Shown here one piece after another: positions 34,527-42,406 of a stretch of DNA of 64,000 bases. Source of the stretch: an uncultured Bacteroidales bacterium (GTDB lineage: Bacteria; Bacteroidota; Bacteroidia; Bacteroidales; UBA932); contig UQMB01000003.1 of NCBI GenBank assembly GCA_900541925.1, positions 1-64,000 on the forward strand. Reading direction: 5' to 3'. Each line of letters starts with the position of its first letter. Position 1 is the first letter of the stretch. The notes under the pieces were generated by a model. It was not told where the DNA came from, ran no database searches, and saw only the letters and a list, made by a program, of their open reading frames with translations. The position numbers and the translations under genes are program-made.

Positions 34527-35408
34527 TTATTTTCTCGGATGGTGCTGCAGGACGGCGGCCTGCCAGGTACGGGAGTCGATGTGCGTGTAGATCTCCGTGG
34601 TGAGTATGGACTCGTGCCCCAGCATCTCCTGAACCACCCTGAGGTCGGCTCCGTTCTCGACGAGGTGGGTGGCGAAGGAGTGGCGGAAGGTGTGGGGGGA
34701 GATGGTCTTGCTGATGCCGGCGAGCATAGCCTGCCGCCGCACTATGTTGAATATGGCGACGCGGCTCATCTTCTCCCCGAAACGGTTGAGAAAGACGATG
34801 TCGCCGTCTTTCGGAGTGGCCGGCTGCGGCCTGACTGACAGGTAGTCCGAGAACGCGTCCTTCGCCATGTCGCCCATGGGCACGAGCCGCTGTTTGTCAC
34901 CCTTCCCGGTCACGCGCAGGAAGCCTTCTTCGAGGAACACGTCCGGTATGCGGAGGGCGCAGGCTTCGGAGACCCGCAGCCCGCAGCCGTACAGGATTTC
35001 GAGTATGGCCCTGTCCCGCGGGCCTCCGGGGGCGGACAGGTCTACGGACTTCATGATGGCGTCCACTTCCTCTACGGACAGCACGTCTGGCAGGTGCCGG
35101 CCGATCTTGGGGGAGTCGATTCCCTCGCACGGGTTGTCCTGCCTGTCACCTTCCAGTATGAGCCAGTCGAAAAAGGAACGCAGGGAACTCATGAGCCTTG
35201 CCTGCGAGCGGGCTGACAGGGAGTCTGCCCGGGAGGAGAGATACTCTGCGACGCTCTCCGTGCCGGTGTTGACCGGGTCTTCTCCGCTTTCTTCAAGGAA
35301 GGCTTTTACGTCACGGCAATAGGAACTGACGGTGTTGGGCGACATGCTCCGCTCCACCTTCAGATAATATCGATAGTCCTTGAGTATTGTCTTCGTATTA
35401 TTGTCCAC
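34527..35408 (-). CDS. xerD: XerC/XerD-type tyrosine recombinase
   Basis: 293 residues from GTG 35408 (VDNNTKTILKDY). A longer frame to 35423 is rejected because the promoter box TATTTTTG lies in it. The N-terminal SAM-like core-binding domain (YLKVERSMSPNTVSSYCRDV) is followed by the catalytic domain with Arg in YGCGLRVSEAC, HTFRHSFATHL, LGHES and the nucleophile Tyr in TTEIYTHID. Length and lack of phage context fit the housekeeping dif recombinase. XerC and XerD cannot be told apart with certainty. Confidence 0.92.
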   Translation of the reverse strand: MDNNTKTILKDYRYYLKVERSMSPNTVSSYCRDVKAFLEESGEDPVNTGTESVAEYLSSRADSLSARSQARLMSSLRSFFDWLILEGDRQDNPCEGIDSPKIGRHLPDVLSVEEVDAIMKSVDLSAPGGPRDRAILEILYGCGLRVSEACALRIPDVFLEEGFLRVTGKGDKQRLVPMGDMAKDAFSDYLSVRPQPATPKDGDIVFLNRFGEKMSRVAIFNIVRRQAMLAGISKTISPHTFRHSFATHLVENGADLRVVQEMLGHESILTTEIYTHIDSRTWQAAVLQHHPRK

Positions 35409-35412
35409 GATG

Positions 35413-35420
35413 CAAAAATA
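35413..35420 (-). promoter_or_regulatory. -7 box of xerD
   Basis: On the minus strand TATTTTTG, exact TAnnTTTG, 4 bases before the GTG at 35408, so the transcript would be almost leaderless. Confidence 0.6.
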
Positions 35421-35574
35421 CACAAAATCGGAATCACTCCAGGCTGCCCGCTACTAAACTCTCGGCAGGTCAGGCGCCGTGGCGGCCACCCGTCACGGCT
35501 TGCTTCGGATTCTGGCCCGCCGTGTCCGGATGCGTCTCCGCGCCATGCCGCGAGGGCGGTGAATGGAACCGCGA

Positions 35575-36555
35575 CTATTGCGGCGGGGCTATAAGGCAGT
35601 GGGCGAGCCTCTCCGCCCTGTCTGCCGGCAGGACGCCGGCGCGGCCCAGAGCCTCCGCGCTCAGGCTGTCGGGCGGGCTGTTCTCCCGGAAGCGGACTAT
35701 GCCCCGCGCTTCCGCCCACCCTCCTATATAAGGATGGAGCCGCAGGCTGTCCGCCGGCAGGGACCACAGCGGATAGGGGCGCGGGGGAGAGCAGCGGACG
35801 AGGTCTTTGAGCTTGCTGTACCTGTCCTCCCCGAAGTTGTAGATGTCCAGCAACTGCTCCGGGTTGGAGTATCCGCAGAGCCGTCTGCGCTGCTCGACCA
35901 TCTTGGCGGCGAAGTATGGCCCTATGCCCGGAAGGGCGTCGAAGGCGGCAGAGTCCGCGCGGTTGATGTCGGTGAGCGGGATGTCGATGAAACTTTCGAG
36001 CCGCCGGTAAATCTTGTCCGAAACCACGAAGGACTTGGCGAAGTCTTCCTTGCGCCGGAACCGGCCTCCCTTTTTGCGGTAATTGTCTATGGACGCGGCC
36101 TGTTTGTCGCTGAAGCCCAGGCGGACAAGCTCTTCCACCGTGGCAGTGTTGGGGTTGAACCTGAAGCTCTCAGCCTTCCGGCTGCGTTCACGCACCCTGT
36201 TGACCACTGGACTGTGGGCGGCGGCACGGCGGACGGTGTCGGCATACTTCCTGAGACCGGATGCCGGGGAGCCCACCATGCCCGCTCCTGCCACTATGCC
36301 CGCGCCTGCCACGATGTCCTCTCCTGCCGCGATGTCCGGATTCCGGGGCTTCCCGGATGTGGACGTCTCCGGCTTGCGGGGTGCGACGGTGATGTATACC
36401 GTATCCGGGCTGTCACGCAGCGACTCGATGCGCAGAATCGCCGTCCTGTGGATGAAAACGGCTGCCTGATAACCTATTATGAGGAATGTGAGGGCGATGG
36501 CCCCTATCTTGAAAGTGGTGCCGCTAACTTTCTTCTCCGGACTCTTCTTCTCCAT
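35575..36555 (-). CDS. Helix-hairpin-helix (ComEA-like) membrane-anchored protein
   Basis: 326 residues. One N-terminal membrane helix (IGAIALTFLIIGYQAAVFI) is followed by a low-complexity linker with a short repeat (IVAGAGIVAGAGMVG). Then come HhH motifs: FNPNTATVEELVRLGFSDKQAASIDNY and INRADSAAFDALPGIGPYFAAKMVEQRRR (parts: NTATVEELVRLGFS, LPGIGPYFAAKMVEQR). ComEA relatives bind DNA outside the inner membrane during uptake; a DNA-uptake role here is only inferred. The start overlaps the end of rsmI by 32 bases. Confidence 0.85.
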   Translation of the reverse strand: MEKKSPEKKVSGTTFKIGAIALTFLIIGYQAAVFIHRTAILRIESLRDSPDTVYITVAPRKPETSTSGKPRNPDIAAGEDIVAGAGIVAGAGMVGSPASGLRKYADTVRRAAAHSPVVNRVRERSRKAESFRFNPNTATVEELVRLGFSDKQAASIDNYRKKGGRFRRKEDFAKSFVVSDKIYRRLESFIDIPLTDINRADSAAFDALPGIGPYFAAKMVEQRRRLCGYSNPEQLLDIYNFGEDRYSKLKDLVRCSPPRPYPLWSLPADSLRLHPYIGGWAEARGIVRFRENSPPDSLSAEALGRAGVLPADRAERLAHCLIAPPQ

Positions 36556-37279
36556 ATCCTTCCCCCTCTGTCCTGTATTTGTTGCGGTGTTCGCGATGCT
36601 CGTCCTGCGGGAGACCGGCCACGCAGATCACTATCTCGCCTTTCGGCTCCTGGCTGCGGAAATGCTCCGCCACTTCGTCAATGCTGCCCCTGACATGCTC
36701 TTCGTGCAGCTTGGAAATCTCGCGCGAGACGCAGCATCCGCGCTCCCCTCCGAAGGTCTGGGCGAGCTGCTCCAGCGTCTTGACGAGGCGTCTTGGTGAT
36801 TCGTAGAATATCATAGTTCTCGTTTCGTATGTGAGGTTGTCAAGTCTTGTCTTGCGGCCCTTTTTCTGCGGCAGGAACCCCTCGAAGCAGAAGCGGTCGC
36901 AGGGGAGTCCCGAAGAGACGATGGCCGGGATGCAGGCTGTGGCGCCGGGCAGAGTGATGACTTCAATCCCTTCCCTGGCGCAGCTGCGCGAGAGCAGGAA
37001 ACCGGGGTCGGAGATGCCTGGAGTGCCGGCGTCGCTTATCAGGGCCACATTCTCTCCGGCGAGTATCCTGTCACGGATCATCTCCGATGTCTGGTGCTCG
37101 TTGAATTTGTGGTGGGAGAGCAGCCGGCCGTGGATTTCATAGTGGGCGAGCAGCACCGAACTTGTGCGGGTGTCTTCCGCCAGGATCAGATCCGCTTCCT
37201 TCAACACCTTTATGGCCCTGAATGTCATGTCTTCCAGATTGCCTACCGGTGTCGGCACTATGTAAAGTCTTCCTTTCAC
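36524..37279 (-). CDS. rsmI: 16S rRNA (cytidine-2'-O-)methyltransferase RsmI
   Basis: 251 residues from GTG 37279 (VKGRLYIVPTPVGNLEDMT). The frame runs on upstream to 37336 but crosses the promoter region shared with tdk. The motifs YIVPTPVGNLEDMTFRA, LAEDTRTS, LISDAGTPGISDPG, LPGATACIPA and FEGFLPQKKGRK are classic for RsmI (SAM-dependent tetrapyrrole-methylase fold). It methylates C1402 of 16S rRNA. The acidic C-terminal tail overlaps the HhH gene start. Confidence 0.95.
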   Translation of the reverse strand: MKGRLYIVPTPVGNLEDMTFRAIKVLKEADLILAEDTRTSSVLLAHYEIHGRLLSHHKFNEHQTSEMIRDRILAGENVALISDAGTPGISDPGFLLSRSCAREGIEVITLPGATACIPAIVSSGLPCDRFCFEGFLPQKKGRKTRLDNLTYETRTMIFYESPRRLVKTLEQLAQTFGGERGCCVSREISKLHEEHVRGSIDEVAEHFRSQEPKGEIVICVAGLPQDEHREHRNKYRTEGEGYGEEESGEES

Positions 37280-37303
37280 TGCTTCAATGCCGGGCAAATT
37301 TGT

Positions 37304-37311
37304 TATATTTG
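37304..37311 (+). promoter_or_regulatory. -7 box of tdk
   Basis: TATATTTG, exact match, 24 bases before the ATG at 37336. The minus strand has CAAATTTG at 37295-37302, one mismatch from the box, 15 bases before the rsmI GTG, so the two genes share a back-to-back promoter. Confidence 0.6.
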
Positions 37312-37335
37312 TCACCCTAACTGCAAATCTAAGCA

Positions 37336-37911
37336 ATGTTTTCTGAAAATCACAAAAAAACGGGCTGCATAGAAGTCGTCTGCGGCTCCATGTTCTCCGG
37401 CAAGACGGAGGAACTCATCCGCCGTCTGCGCCGCGCACAATTCGCCAACCAGAAGATAGCCATATTCAAGCCTGCCATCGACAAGCGCTATTCTGACGTG
37501 GAGGTCGTGTCGCACGATTTCCACAAGATCAGTTCCGTCCCTGTCCGCAAGGCTTCCGAGATGCTTTCCGTGGGAGACGACGTGCAGGTCGTGGGGGTGG
37601 ACGAGGCCCAGTTCTTCGACGAGAGTCTTGTCGATGTGTGTCAGGAACTTGCTGACAGGGGAGTGCGCGTCATCGTGGCCGGGCTTGACACCGACTATAT
37701 GGGAGTGCCTTTCGGGCCTATCCCGAGATTGATGGCCGTGGCCGAGGATGTGCAGAAGGTGCACGCCATCTGTGTCAGGTGCGGCAACCTGGCCAATCAT
37801 TCGCACCGTCTCAGCAAGAGCCGCGATCTCGTCCTGCTCGGAGAGAAGGATGTCTACGAGCCGCTCTGCCGCAAGTGCTTCAACGAGGCCCTCGCAGAAG
37901 AGGGCCGGTAA
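37336..37911 (+). CDS. tdk: Thymidine kinase (type II)
   Basis: 191 residues. P-loop CGSMFSGKTEELIRR (Walker A GSMFSGKT), VVGVDEAQFFDE with the catalytic Glu, GLDTDYMGVPFGPIPRLMA, and four zinc-binding cysteines (CVRCGN and CRKC) are all seen. It phosphorylates thymidine in the salvage route. One base separates it from the next gene. Confidence 0.96.
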   Translation: MFSENHKKTGCIEVVCGSMFSGKTEELIRRLRRAQFANQKIAIFKPAIDKRYSDVEVVSHDFHKISSVPVRKASEMLSVGDDVQVVGVDEAQFFDESLVDVCQELADRGVRVIVAGLDTDYMGVPFGPIPRLMAVAEDVQKVHAICVRCGNLANHSHRLSKSRDLVLLGEKDVYEPLCRKCFNEALAEEGR

Positions 37912-37912
37912 T

Positions 37913-38392
37913 ATGGGACCGTCCCCCGGAATATACGCCCGCAACTGCTCTGTCCGCCGTATCGACAAGTCTGTCGCGGCGGCTTTCCTCGATGCCAACC
38001 ATCGCCTCGGGGATACCGGGAGCCGTTATCGCTACGGGCTCTTTGTGGAGCGCAGTACGGGGAAGGGGGAGGCTGAGATTCCCGGCGGCACGCTGGTGGC
38101 CGTGGCGACCTTTTCCAACGCCCGCCGCTGGCTCAAGGACGGGGTTAAGATAAGCTCTTATGAATGGGTGCGTTATGCTTCGCTTCCGGAGCTCCGGGTC
38201 ATCGGGGGGATGGGCAAGCTGCTCAATGCGTTCATCGATGATGTCGGCCCGGATGACATCATGAGCTACGCCGATGCGGCGCAGCAGGATGGCGGTGAGG
38301 CCTATCGCAGGCTCGGCTTTGTCGAGGAATGCACAGTGGAGGGTGAGGGCTACCGCAACATCAAATTCCGTCTGCGTCCTGCCCGGAAGTGA
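37913..38392 (+). CDS. Uncharacterised protein, possibly GNAT-like acyltransferase
   Basis: 159 residues from ATG 37913. No family is recognised with confidence. The pattern SRYRYGLFV...GTLVAVATFSNAR...YEWVRYASLPELRVIGGMGKLLNAF...DIMSYADAAQQDGGEAYRRLGF (parts) resembles compact GNAT-like domains seen in some Bacteroidetes and phage proteins, where R-Y-x-L, a self/other test strand and a terminal Y-x-x-L-G-F recur. It is cotranscribed with tdk, which may hint at nucleotide or nucleic-acid modification. Its 3' end overlaps recX by 32 bases, convergent. Confidence 0.7.
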   Translation: MGPSPGIYARNCSVRRIDKSVAAAFLDANHRLGDTGSRYRYGLFVERSTGKGEAEIPGGTLVAVATFSNARRWLKDGVKISSYEWVRYASLPELRVIGGMGKLLNAFIDDVGPDDIMSYADAAQQDGGEAYRRLGFVEECTVEGEGYRNIKFRLRPARK

Positions 38393-38840
38393 GCCGTTCC
38401 GCCACTGGCCGGACTTCATCGTAGCCGTAGCCCCTCGACAGGGCATATCTCAGCAGCTTGAGTTTGGCCTGCGGATCTCCCTGGAGGGAGCGCCATTTGC
38501 CCGCCATCAGTTTTTCGAGCTTCGCGTCAGCCTTGTTCCGGTCAGTGCCGGCCAGGGCCGTGTCAATCACGTCGGACGGTACACCTTTGGCCATCAAGGC
38601 CCTGCGTATCTTTATCGGGCCCCATCCTGTGAGGGCGGACTTTTCGGATGCGAACGCCGAGGCGTAGCGCGACTCGTCGACAAAGCCGTCCTTCAGCAGC
38701 TCTGACACGACTTCTTCCGCCGCCTCCTGGTCCCCGTCAAGCCTCTCTGCGGCCTTCCTGCGTATGTCGCTCAGGCAGTATTCCCTCCTGGCGCAGAGGG
38801 CCTGCAGGCTGCCGAGCGCTCTTTTGGCCTTTTCGTCCAT
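38361..38840 (-). CDS. recX: Regulatory protein RecX
   Basis: 159 residues from ATG 38840 (MDEKAKRAL), 5 bases after the patatin gene. Three-helix RecX repeats are seen: ARREYCLSDIRRKAAER, VVSELLKDGFVDESRYASAFASE (part: LLKDGFVDESRYA), WGPIKIRRALMAKGV. It restrains RecA filaments. RecA itself is encoded 4 kb away on the opposite strand, not in the same operon as in many bacteria. Confidence 0.9.
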   Translation of the reverse strand: MDEKAKRALGSLQALCARREYCLSDIRRKAAERLDGDQEAAEEVVSELLKDGFVDESRYASAFASEKSALTGWGPIKIRRALMAKGVPSDVIDTALAGTDRNKADAKLEKLMAGKWRSLQGDPQAKLKLLRYALSRGYGYDEVRPVAERLTSGQDADGI

Positions 38841-38844
38841 GACA

Positions 38845-41304
38845 TCAGAAATCGAATCCCAGCGAGGCGTATGCGCCCCAGCCGAAAGCCTTGGACCAGT
38901 GGAGGTTGAACTTGACAGGACCTCCGATGAAATTGTATGCCGCTTCGAGTCCGAACGCGAGGCAGTCCGGATTGTATTCGGTGATGAGCTTGGTGAAGTT
39001 GTCATTGCTCTCCTCCACTCCGGCCATAGCGGAGAGGTAGAGTTTCTTGTACGGATTCACCCTGCACTCCAGCACCGCCGTGGCGATGTGGTCCGATGCG
39101 AACGCGACGCTGTTGACGGCGAAGAACGGCACCTGGAACTCGGTGAATCTCCCCTTTATGAAGCCTCCGAAAATGTTGCTGTGCATGAGAGACATCTGGG
39201 ACGAGTAGTGGTCCTGGTCGGTCGCCCCGCTGTTGATGATGCTGCGTGAGTGGAGATCTGCGATTATCGCCACCTTGTCCCCTGTCGGGAAGACTTTCCT
39301 GTAGTCCGCGCCCATCATCAGGATAGGCGTGAAATCCTTGTCCCCGAGCCGGATGAAGTCATAGTTGGCGGCAAGCGCGAGGCTCGATCCCCTTGACGGG
39401 TAATAGTAGTTGTCGAAGGAATACCAGTTGCCTTTGGCGAAAGCTCCGATGAAGTCTCCTCTGAGCGCGCTGTCGCCGAGGTAGGACGTGATCGCGTTGC
39501 CGAGCACGGTGTTCTCGTTGAACGAGTAGAAATCGTTCTTGAAGCCTATCTTGAAGTTGGCCTTGGTCCATCGCACATCGGTCAGGTAGAACTGCTCCCT
39601 GTGTCCCCAGAACGACGCGTCCATGTTTATCGCGTCGACTCTTTCCGAGATGGTGCCCTTGTACCTGAAGGCGGTGGCTTCGAGGTTCAGGGTCGGCATT
39701 CCGGCCTGGTTGTAGGCATAGTGGGCCGTGGCCTTGAGATTCTGTCCGATCTTGGTGTTGAAGTTGAAGCGCGAGCCGGTCAGGCGGTTGGTGTTGAGCC
39801 CGACATTGAAGAGCAGCGACACCCATTCGACCGTGTCCATCCTTATCCCTATCCCGATGCTGTTGGTAGGGGAGGTGACGCACTCGAACACGAGCTTGTA
39901 CGGCTCCTCGCTGCCGAGCAGGGAATACTTCACGGAGGCGAAGGCTCCGGTCGCCTGGAGCTTGCACATCGCGTCGTCTATCCTGGCCTTGTCCAGGCTG
40001 TCGCCAGGCATGATGTCCACAAGGCTGGCGAGCAGCTGCTTCTCGTGCCCGTTCACGCCGGAGAACTCGATCTGGTCCACCTTGACGGGGGTGAGGGCCA
40101 GGTTGACGGCCTTCCTTCCCCTGTTCTTCTCTTTGGCTTTACCTACCTCGTCCCTCAAGCTGAGCAGTTCATCCTTCTTGCCGAGTGCGGCGGCGTACCC
40201 CCTCGCCATCATGGTGTCTACCGCTGCCCTGTTGAAACTCAGCATGTTGTATTCTGAGATGGCCGGCTTGATGAGGATGTCGGGAATGGGCACGTTCTTG
40301 TCGAATGCGTCCTTGCCGAGCATGCTGATGAACTGGTTGACGATGTCGCCGAGGTTGTTGATCTGCTCATAGCCGGGCCTGAGGTCGGAGAGTTCCACGC
40401 CTATTATGTAGTCCGCCCCCATCGCCCTCGCGATGTCGGCCGGGAAGTTGTTGCGGGTGCCGCCGTCCACCAGGATCATCCCGCCTGTGCGCACAGGCGC
40501 GAAGAGCCCCGGGATTGACATGGTCGAGCGCATGGCGGTGTTGAGGGAGCCTGAGCCCCAGTTTTTCGCCTTGTTTGAGACCACGTCCGTGGCCACGCAG
40601 ACGAACGGTGTCGGGAGGTCGCGGAATGCGATGCTGTCCTGATAGCCCACGGTGAGGCTGGAGAGGAGGTTGTTGACGTTGAAGCCGTATGCGTATCCGG
40701 AAGGCAGGGAGCTGATCAGGGACTGTCTCTCGTCGAGCATCCTGTCGGTCTCCCGCTCATGCGTGCGCTTCTCGTCGAGTACATCGGACGCGTTGTGGAA
40801 CGGTATGGTTATCACATATTTGGCGTTGTACATCTTGGTGGCGTAAGGGATGTACTTCTGCGGGATCGCGTCTGTGAGCATCACGCTCCAGTCCTGTGTG
40901 GTGAACAGCTCAGTGAACTCCTCTGTCCTGTAGCCTACCGAGTACAGCCCGCCGATGAGCCCGCCGATGCTGGTGCCGAGCACCATGTCGACCGGCATCC
41001 CGATCTCCTCCAGATAGCGTATCACCCCGACTTCGGCGGCTCCCTTGGCGCCTCCTCCCGAGAGGAGCAGGGCCACCGTCGGACGGTGCTCGCGTGCGCG
41101 GATGTAGTTCATCTTGCTGCGTATCTGGCGTATGAAGACGGCGTCGCCTTTCGGGTCGACGCTGTCCATTGACAGTCCGTTGGGGTATTGCTGGGCGGCT
41201 GCGCCCAGGCAGAAGAACACTGTCAGTGCCGCTGTGAGTGCTGACCGGCAAGCAGTCCGCAAGCGGCGAGGATGTCCTCCCCTCTTGAAGCTCTTATCGT
41301 ACAT
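38845..41304 (-). CDS. Patatin-like phospholipase with POTRA and BamA-type barrel
   Basis: 819 residues. A signal peptide (LTAALTVFFCLGAAAQ) is followed by a patatin domain (~55-330) with oxyanion GGGAKGAAEVG, Ser in LGTSIGGLIGG and Asp in VDGGTRNN. A POTRA-like region comes next (~390-480) and a bacterial surface-antigen barrel ending SLGFDF. This is the type Vd/PlpD-like layout that places a lipase at the outer membrane. The start overlaps the 3' end of rlmN by 82 bases, yet it precedes a well-formed signal peptide, so the overlap looks real. Confidence 0.92.
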   Translation of the reverse strand: MYDKSFKRGGHPRRLRTACRSALTAALTVFFCLGAAAQQYPNGLSMDSVDPKGDAVFIRQIRSKMNYIRAREHRPTVALLLSGGGAKGAAEVGVIRYLEEIGMPVDMVLGTSIGGLIGGLYSVGYRTEEFTELFTTQDWSVMLTDAIPQKYIPYATKMYNAKYVITIPFHNASDVLDEKRTHERETDRMLDERQSLISSLPSGYAYGFNVNNLLSSLTVGYQDSIAFRDLPTPFVCVATDVVSNKAKNWGSGSLNTAMRSTMSIPGLFAPVRTGGMILVDGGTRNNFPADIARAMGADYIIGVELSDLRPGYEQINNLGDIVNQFISMLGKDAFDKNVPIPDILIKPAISEYNMLSFNRAAVDTMMARGYAAALGKKDELLSLRDEVGKAKEKNRGRKAVNLALTPVKVDQIEFSGVNGHEKQLLASLVDIMPGDSLDKARIDDAMCKLQATGAFASVKYSLLGSEEPYKLVFECVTSPTNSIGIGIRMDTVEWVSLLFNVGLNTNRLTGSRFNFNTKIGQNLKATAHYAYNQAGMPTLNLEATAFRYKGTISERVDAINMDASFWGHREQFYLTDVRWTKANFKIGFKNDFYSFNENTVLGNAITSYLGDSALRGDFIGAFAKGNWYSFDNYYYPSRGSSLALAANYDFIRLGDKDFTPILMMGADYRKVFPTGDKVAIIADLHSRSIINSGATDQDHYSSQMSLMHSNIFGGFIKGRFTEFQVPFFAVNSVAFASDHIATAVLECRVNPYKKLYLSAMAGVEESNDNFTKLITEYNPDCLAFGLEAAYNFIGGPVKFNLHWSKAFGWGAYASLGFDF

Positions 41305-42266
41305 AGTATTCCGTTGTTGTTGAGTCTGTCCCTGAAGTCTTCCATCTTCCTCTCCGAGGTGGTCTCATACGGGAAATCAGGGATCTTGTGGAAGCGTATG
41401 AGGTTGACGCGGCACTCCAGGCCGCGGAGCAGTCGTATCAGGGCGTCGGCGTGACGCTTGTCGTCGTTGAATCCGGAGAACATCGTGTATTCGAAGCTCA
41501 CCCTCCTCTGCCCGCTGAAGTCGTAGCCCCTCAGCAGGTCCACGACATCGGCTATCGGCCAGGCTTTCTCCGCCGGCATCATCTCGAGGCGCTCGTCATG
41601 GAAGGGGTTGTGGAGGCTGACCGCTATGTGGCAGCGCTCTCCGTCAAGATATCTCCGCAGCTCCGGAATCACCCCTACTGTGCTGACGGTAACTCTCTTG
41701 GGGCTCCAGGCGAAGCCCCATGGGGCTGTGAGGACTTTTATGGCGGCGCTGACCTCGCTGTAGTTGTCCATCGGTTCGCCCATGCCCATGAACACCGCGT
41801 TGGACAGGTCCATGGCCTCGTCGATGCTGATGAACTGGTTGAGGATGTCGGCCCGGCTGAGGTTGCCGTGGAAACCCTGCCTCCCGGTCATGCAGAAGCG
41901 GCAGCCCATGCGGCAGCCTGCCTGCGAGCTGACGCATACCGTCTTGCGCTCATCGTCCGGAATCATCACGGCCTCCACCATCGACTCTTCAATGCCGTCC
42001 GGCCGCCGGCAGGCGACCGGGAAGAGGTATTTAGCCGTGCCGTCAGAGGAGAGGGCCCTTCCCGCAGGAGCCGCGGTCCCGAGGTCGAAACTCTCGGCGA
42101 GCCTTTCCCTGGCCGCCTTGGAGATGTTCACCATCCTGTCCCAGGAGCGCACTCTCTTTACATACAGCCAGTCTGCGAGCTGCTTGCCCACAAAAGGCTT
42201 CAGGCCGCAGCCTGCAGCCGCTTCCCGGAGCTCTTCGAGGCTTTTTCCCAAGAGTTTTTCTTTCAT
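41223..42266 (-). CDS. rlmN: 23S rRNA/tRNA adenosine-2-methyltransferase RlmN
   Basis: 347 residues from ATG 42266 (MKEKLLGKS); the earlier ATG at 42296 lies in the promoter. The radical-SAM cluster CRMGCRFCMTG, the GMGEPMDN motif, SPKRVTVSTVGVIPELRR and a C-terminal Cys near the end (ILAACGLLAG) match RlmN. It methylates A2503 of 23S rRNA and A37 of tRNAs. It heads the rlmN-patatin-recX run on the minus strand. Confidence 0.95.
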   Translation of the reverse strand: MKEKLLGKSLEELREAAAGCGLKPFVGKQLADWLYVKRVRSWDRMVNISKAARERLAESFDLGTAAPAGRALSSDGTAKYLFPVACRRPDGIEESMVEAVMIPDDERKTVCVSSQAGCRMGCRFCMTGRQGFHGNLSRADILNQFISIDEAMDLSNAVFMGMGEPMDNYSEVSAAIKVLTAPWGFAWSPKRVTVSTVGVIPELRRYLDGERCHIAVSLHNPFHDERLEMMPAEKAWPIADVVDLLRGYDFSGQRRVSFEYTMFSGFNDDKRHADALIRLLRGLECRVNLIRFHKIPDFPYETTSERKMEDFRDRLNNNGILCTIRASRGEDILAACGLLAGQHSQRH

Positions 42267-42293
42267 TCGACACCGCTTTATATATACTGAAGA

Positions 42294-42301
42294 CAAAATT
42301 A
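42294..42301 (-). promoter_or_regulatory. -7 box of rlmN
   Basis: On the minus strand TAATTTTG, exact TAnnTTTG, 27 bases before the ATG at 42266. It stands back to back with the recA promoter. Confidence 0.55.
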
Positions 42302-42309
42302 GGAACTGT

Positions 42310-42340
42310 TTTGAAATTCTCCAAACTGTTCCTATCTTTG
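42310..42340 (+). promoter_or_regulatory. recA core promoter (-33 and -7 boxes)
   Basis: TTTG at 42310-42313 and TATCTTTG at 42333-42340 are separated by 19 bases, the textbook Bacteroidetes sigma-ABfr arrangement. A 66-base leader follows, containing the short hairpin GGCGC-GCT-GCGCC. No LexA-like palindrome was recognised. Confidence 0.7.
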
Positions 42341-42406
42341 TCTTGATTTGGCGCGCTGCGCCGCGAACTATAGAAAAACTTATAATTTATTAAAAACAAA
42401 GACTTT

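Noticed and set aside
34527..35408. Tyrosine recombinase considered as a prophage or ICE integrase
   Set aside because: Length, motifs and neighbours (rsmI, bL25, pth) fit housekeeping XerC/D; no attachment sites or phage genes nearby.
36270..36350. Short tandem CCTGCCAC(T/G)ATG(C/T)CC-type repeat, considered as a CRISPR
   Set aside because: It is an in-frame low-complexity linker (IVAGAG) in the HhH protein; no spacers.
35563..36693. 376-codon plus-strand frame opposite the HhH gene
   Set aside because: Crosses the HhH and rsmI genes in antisense; no signature.
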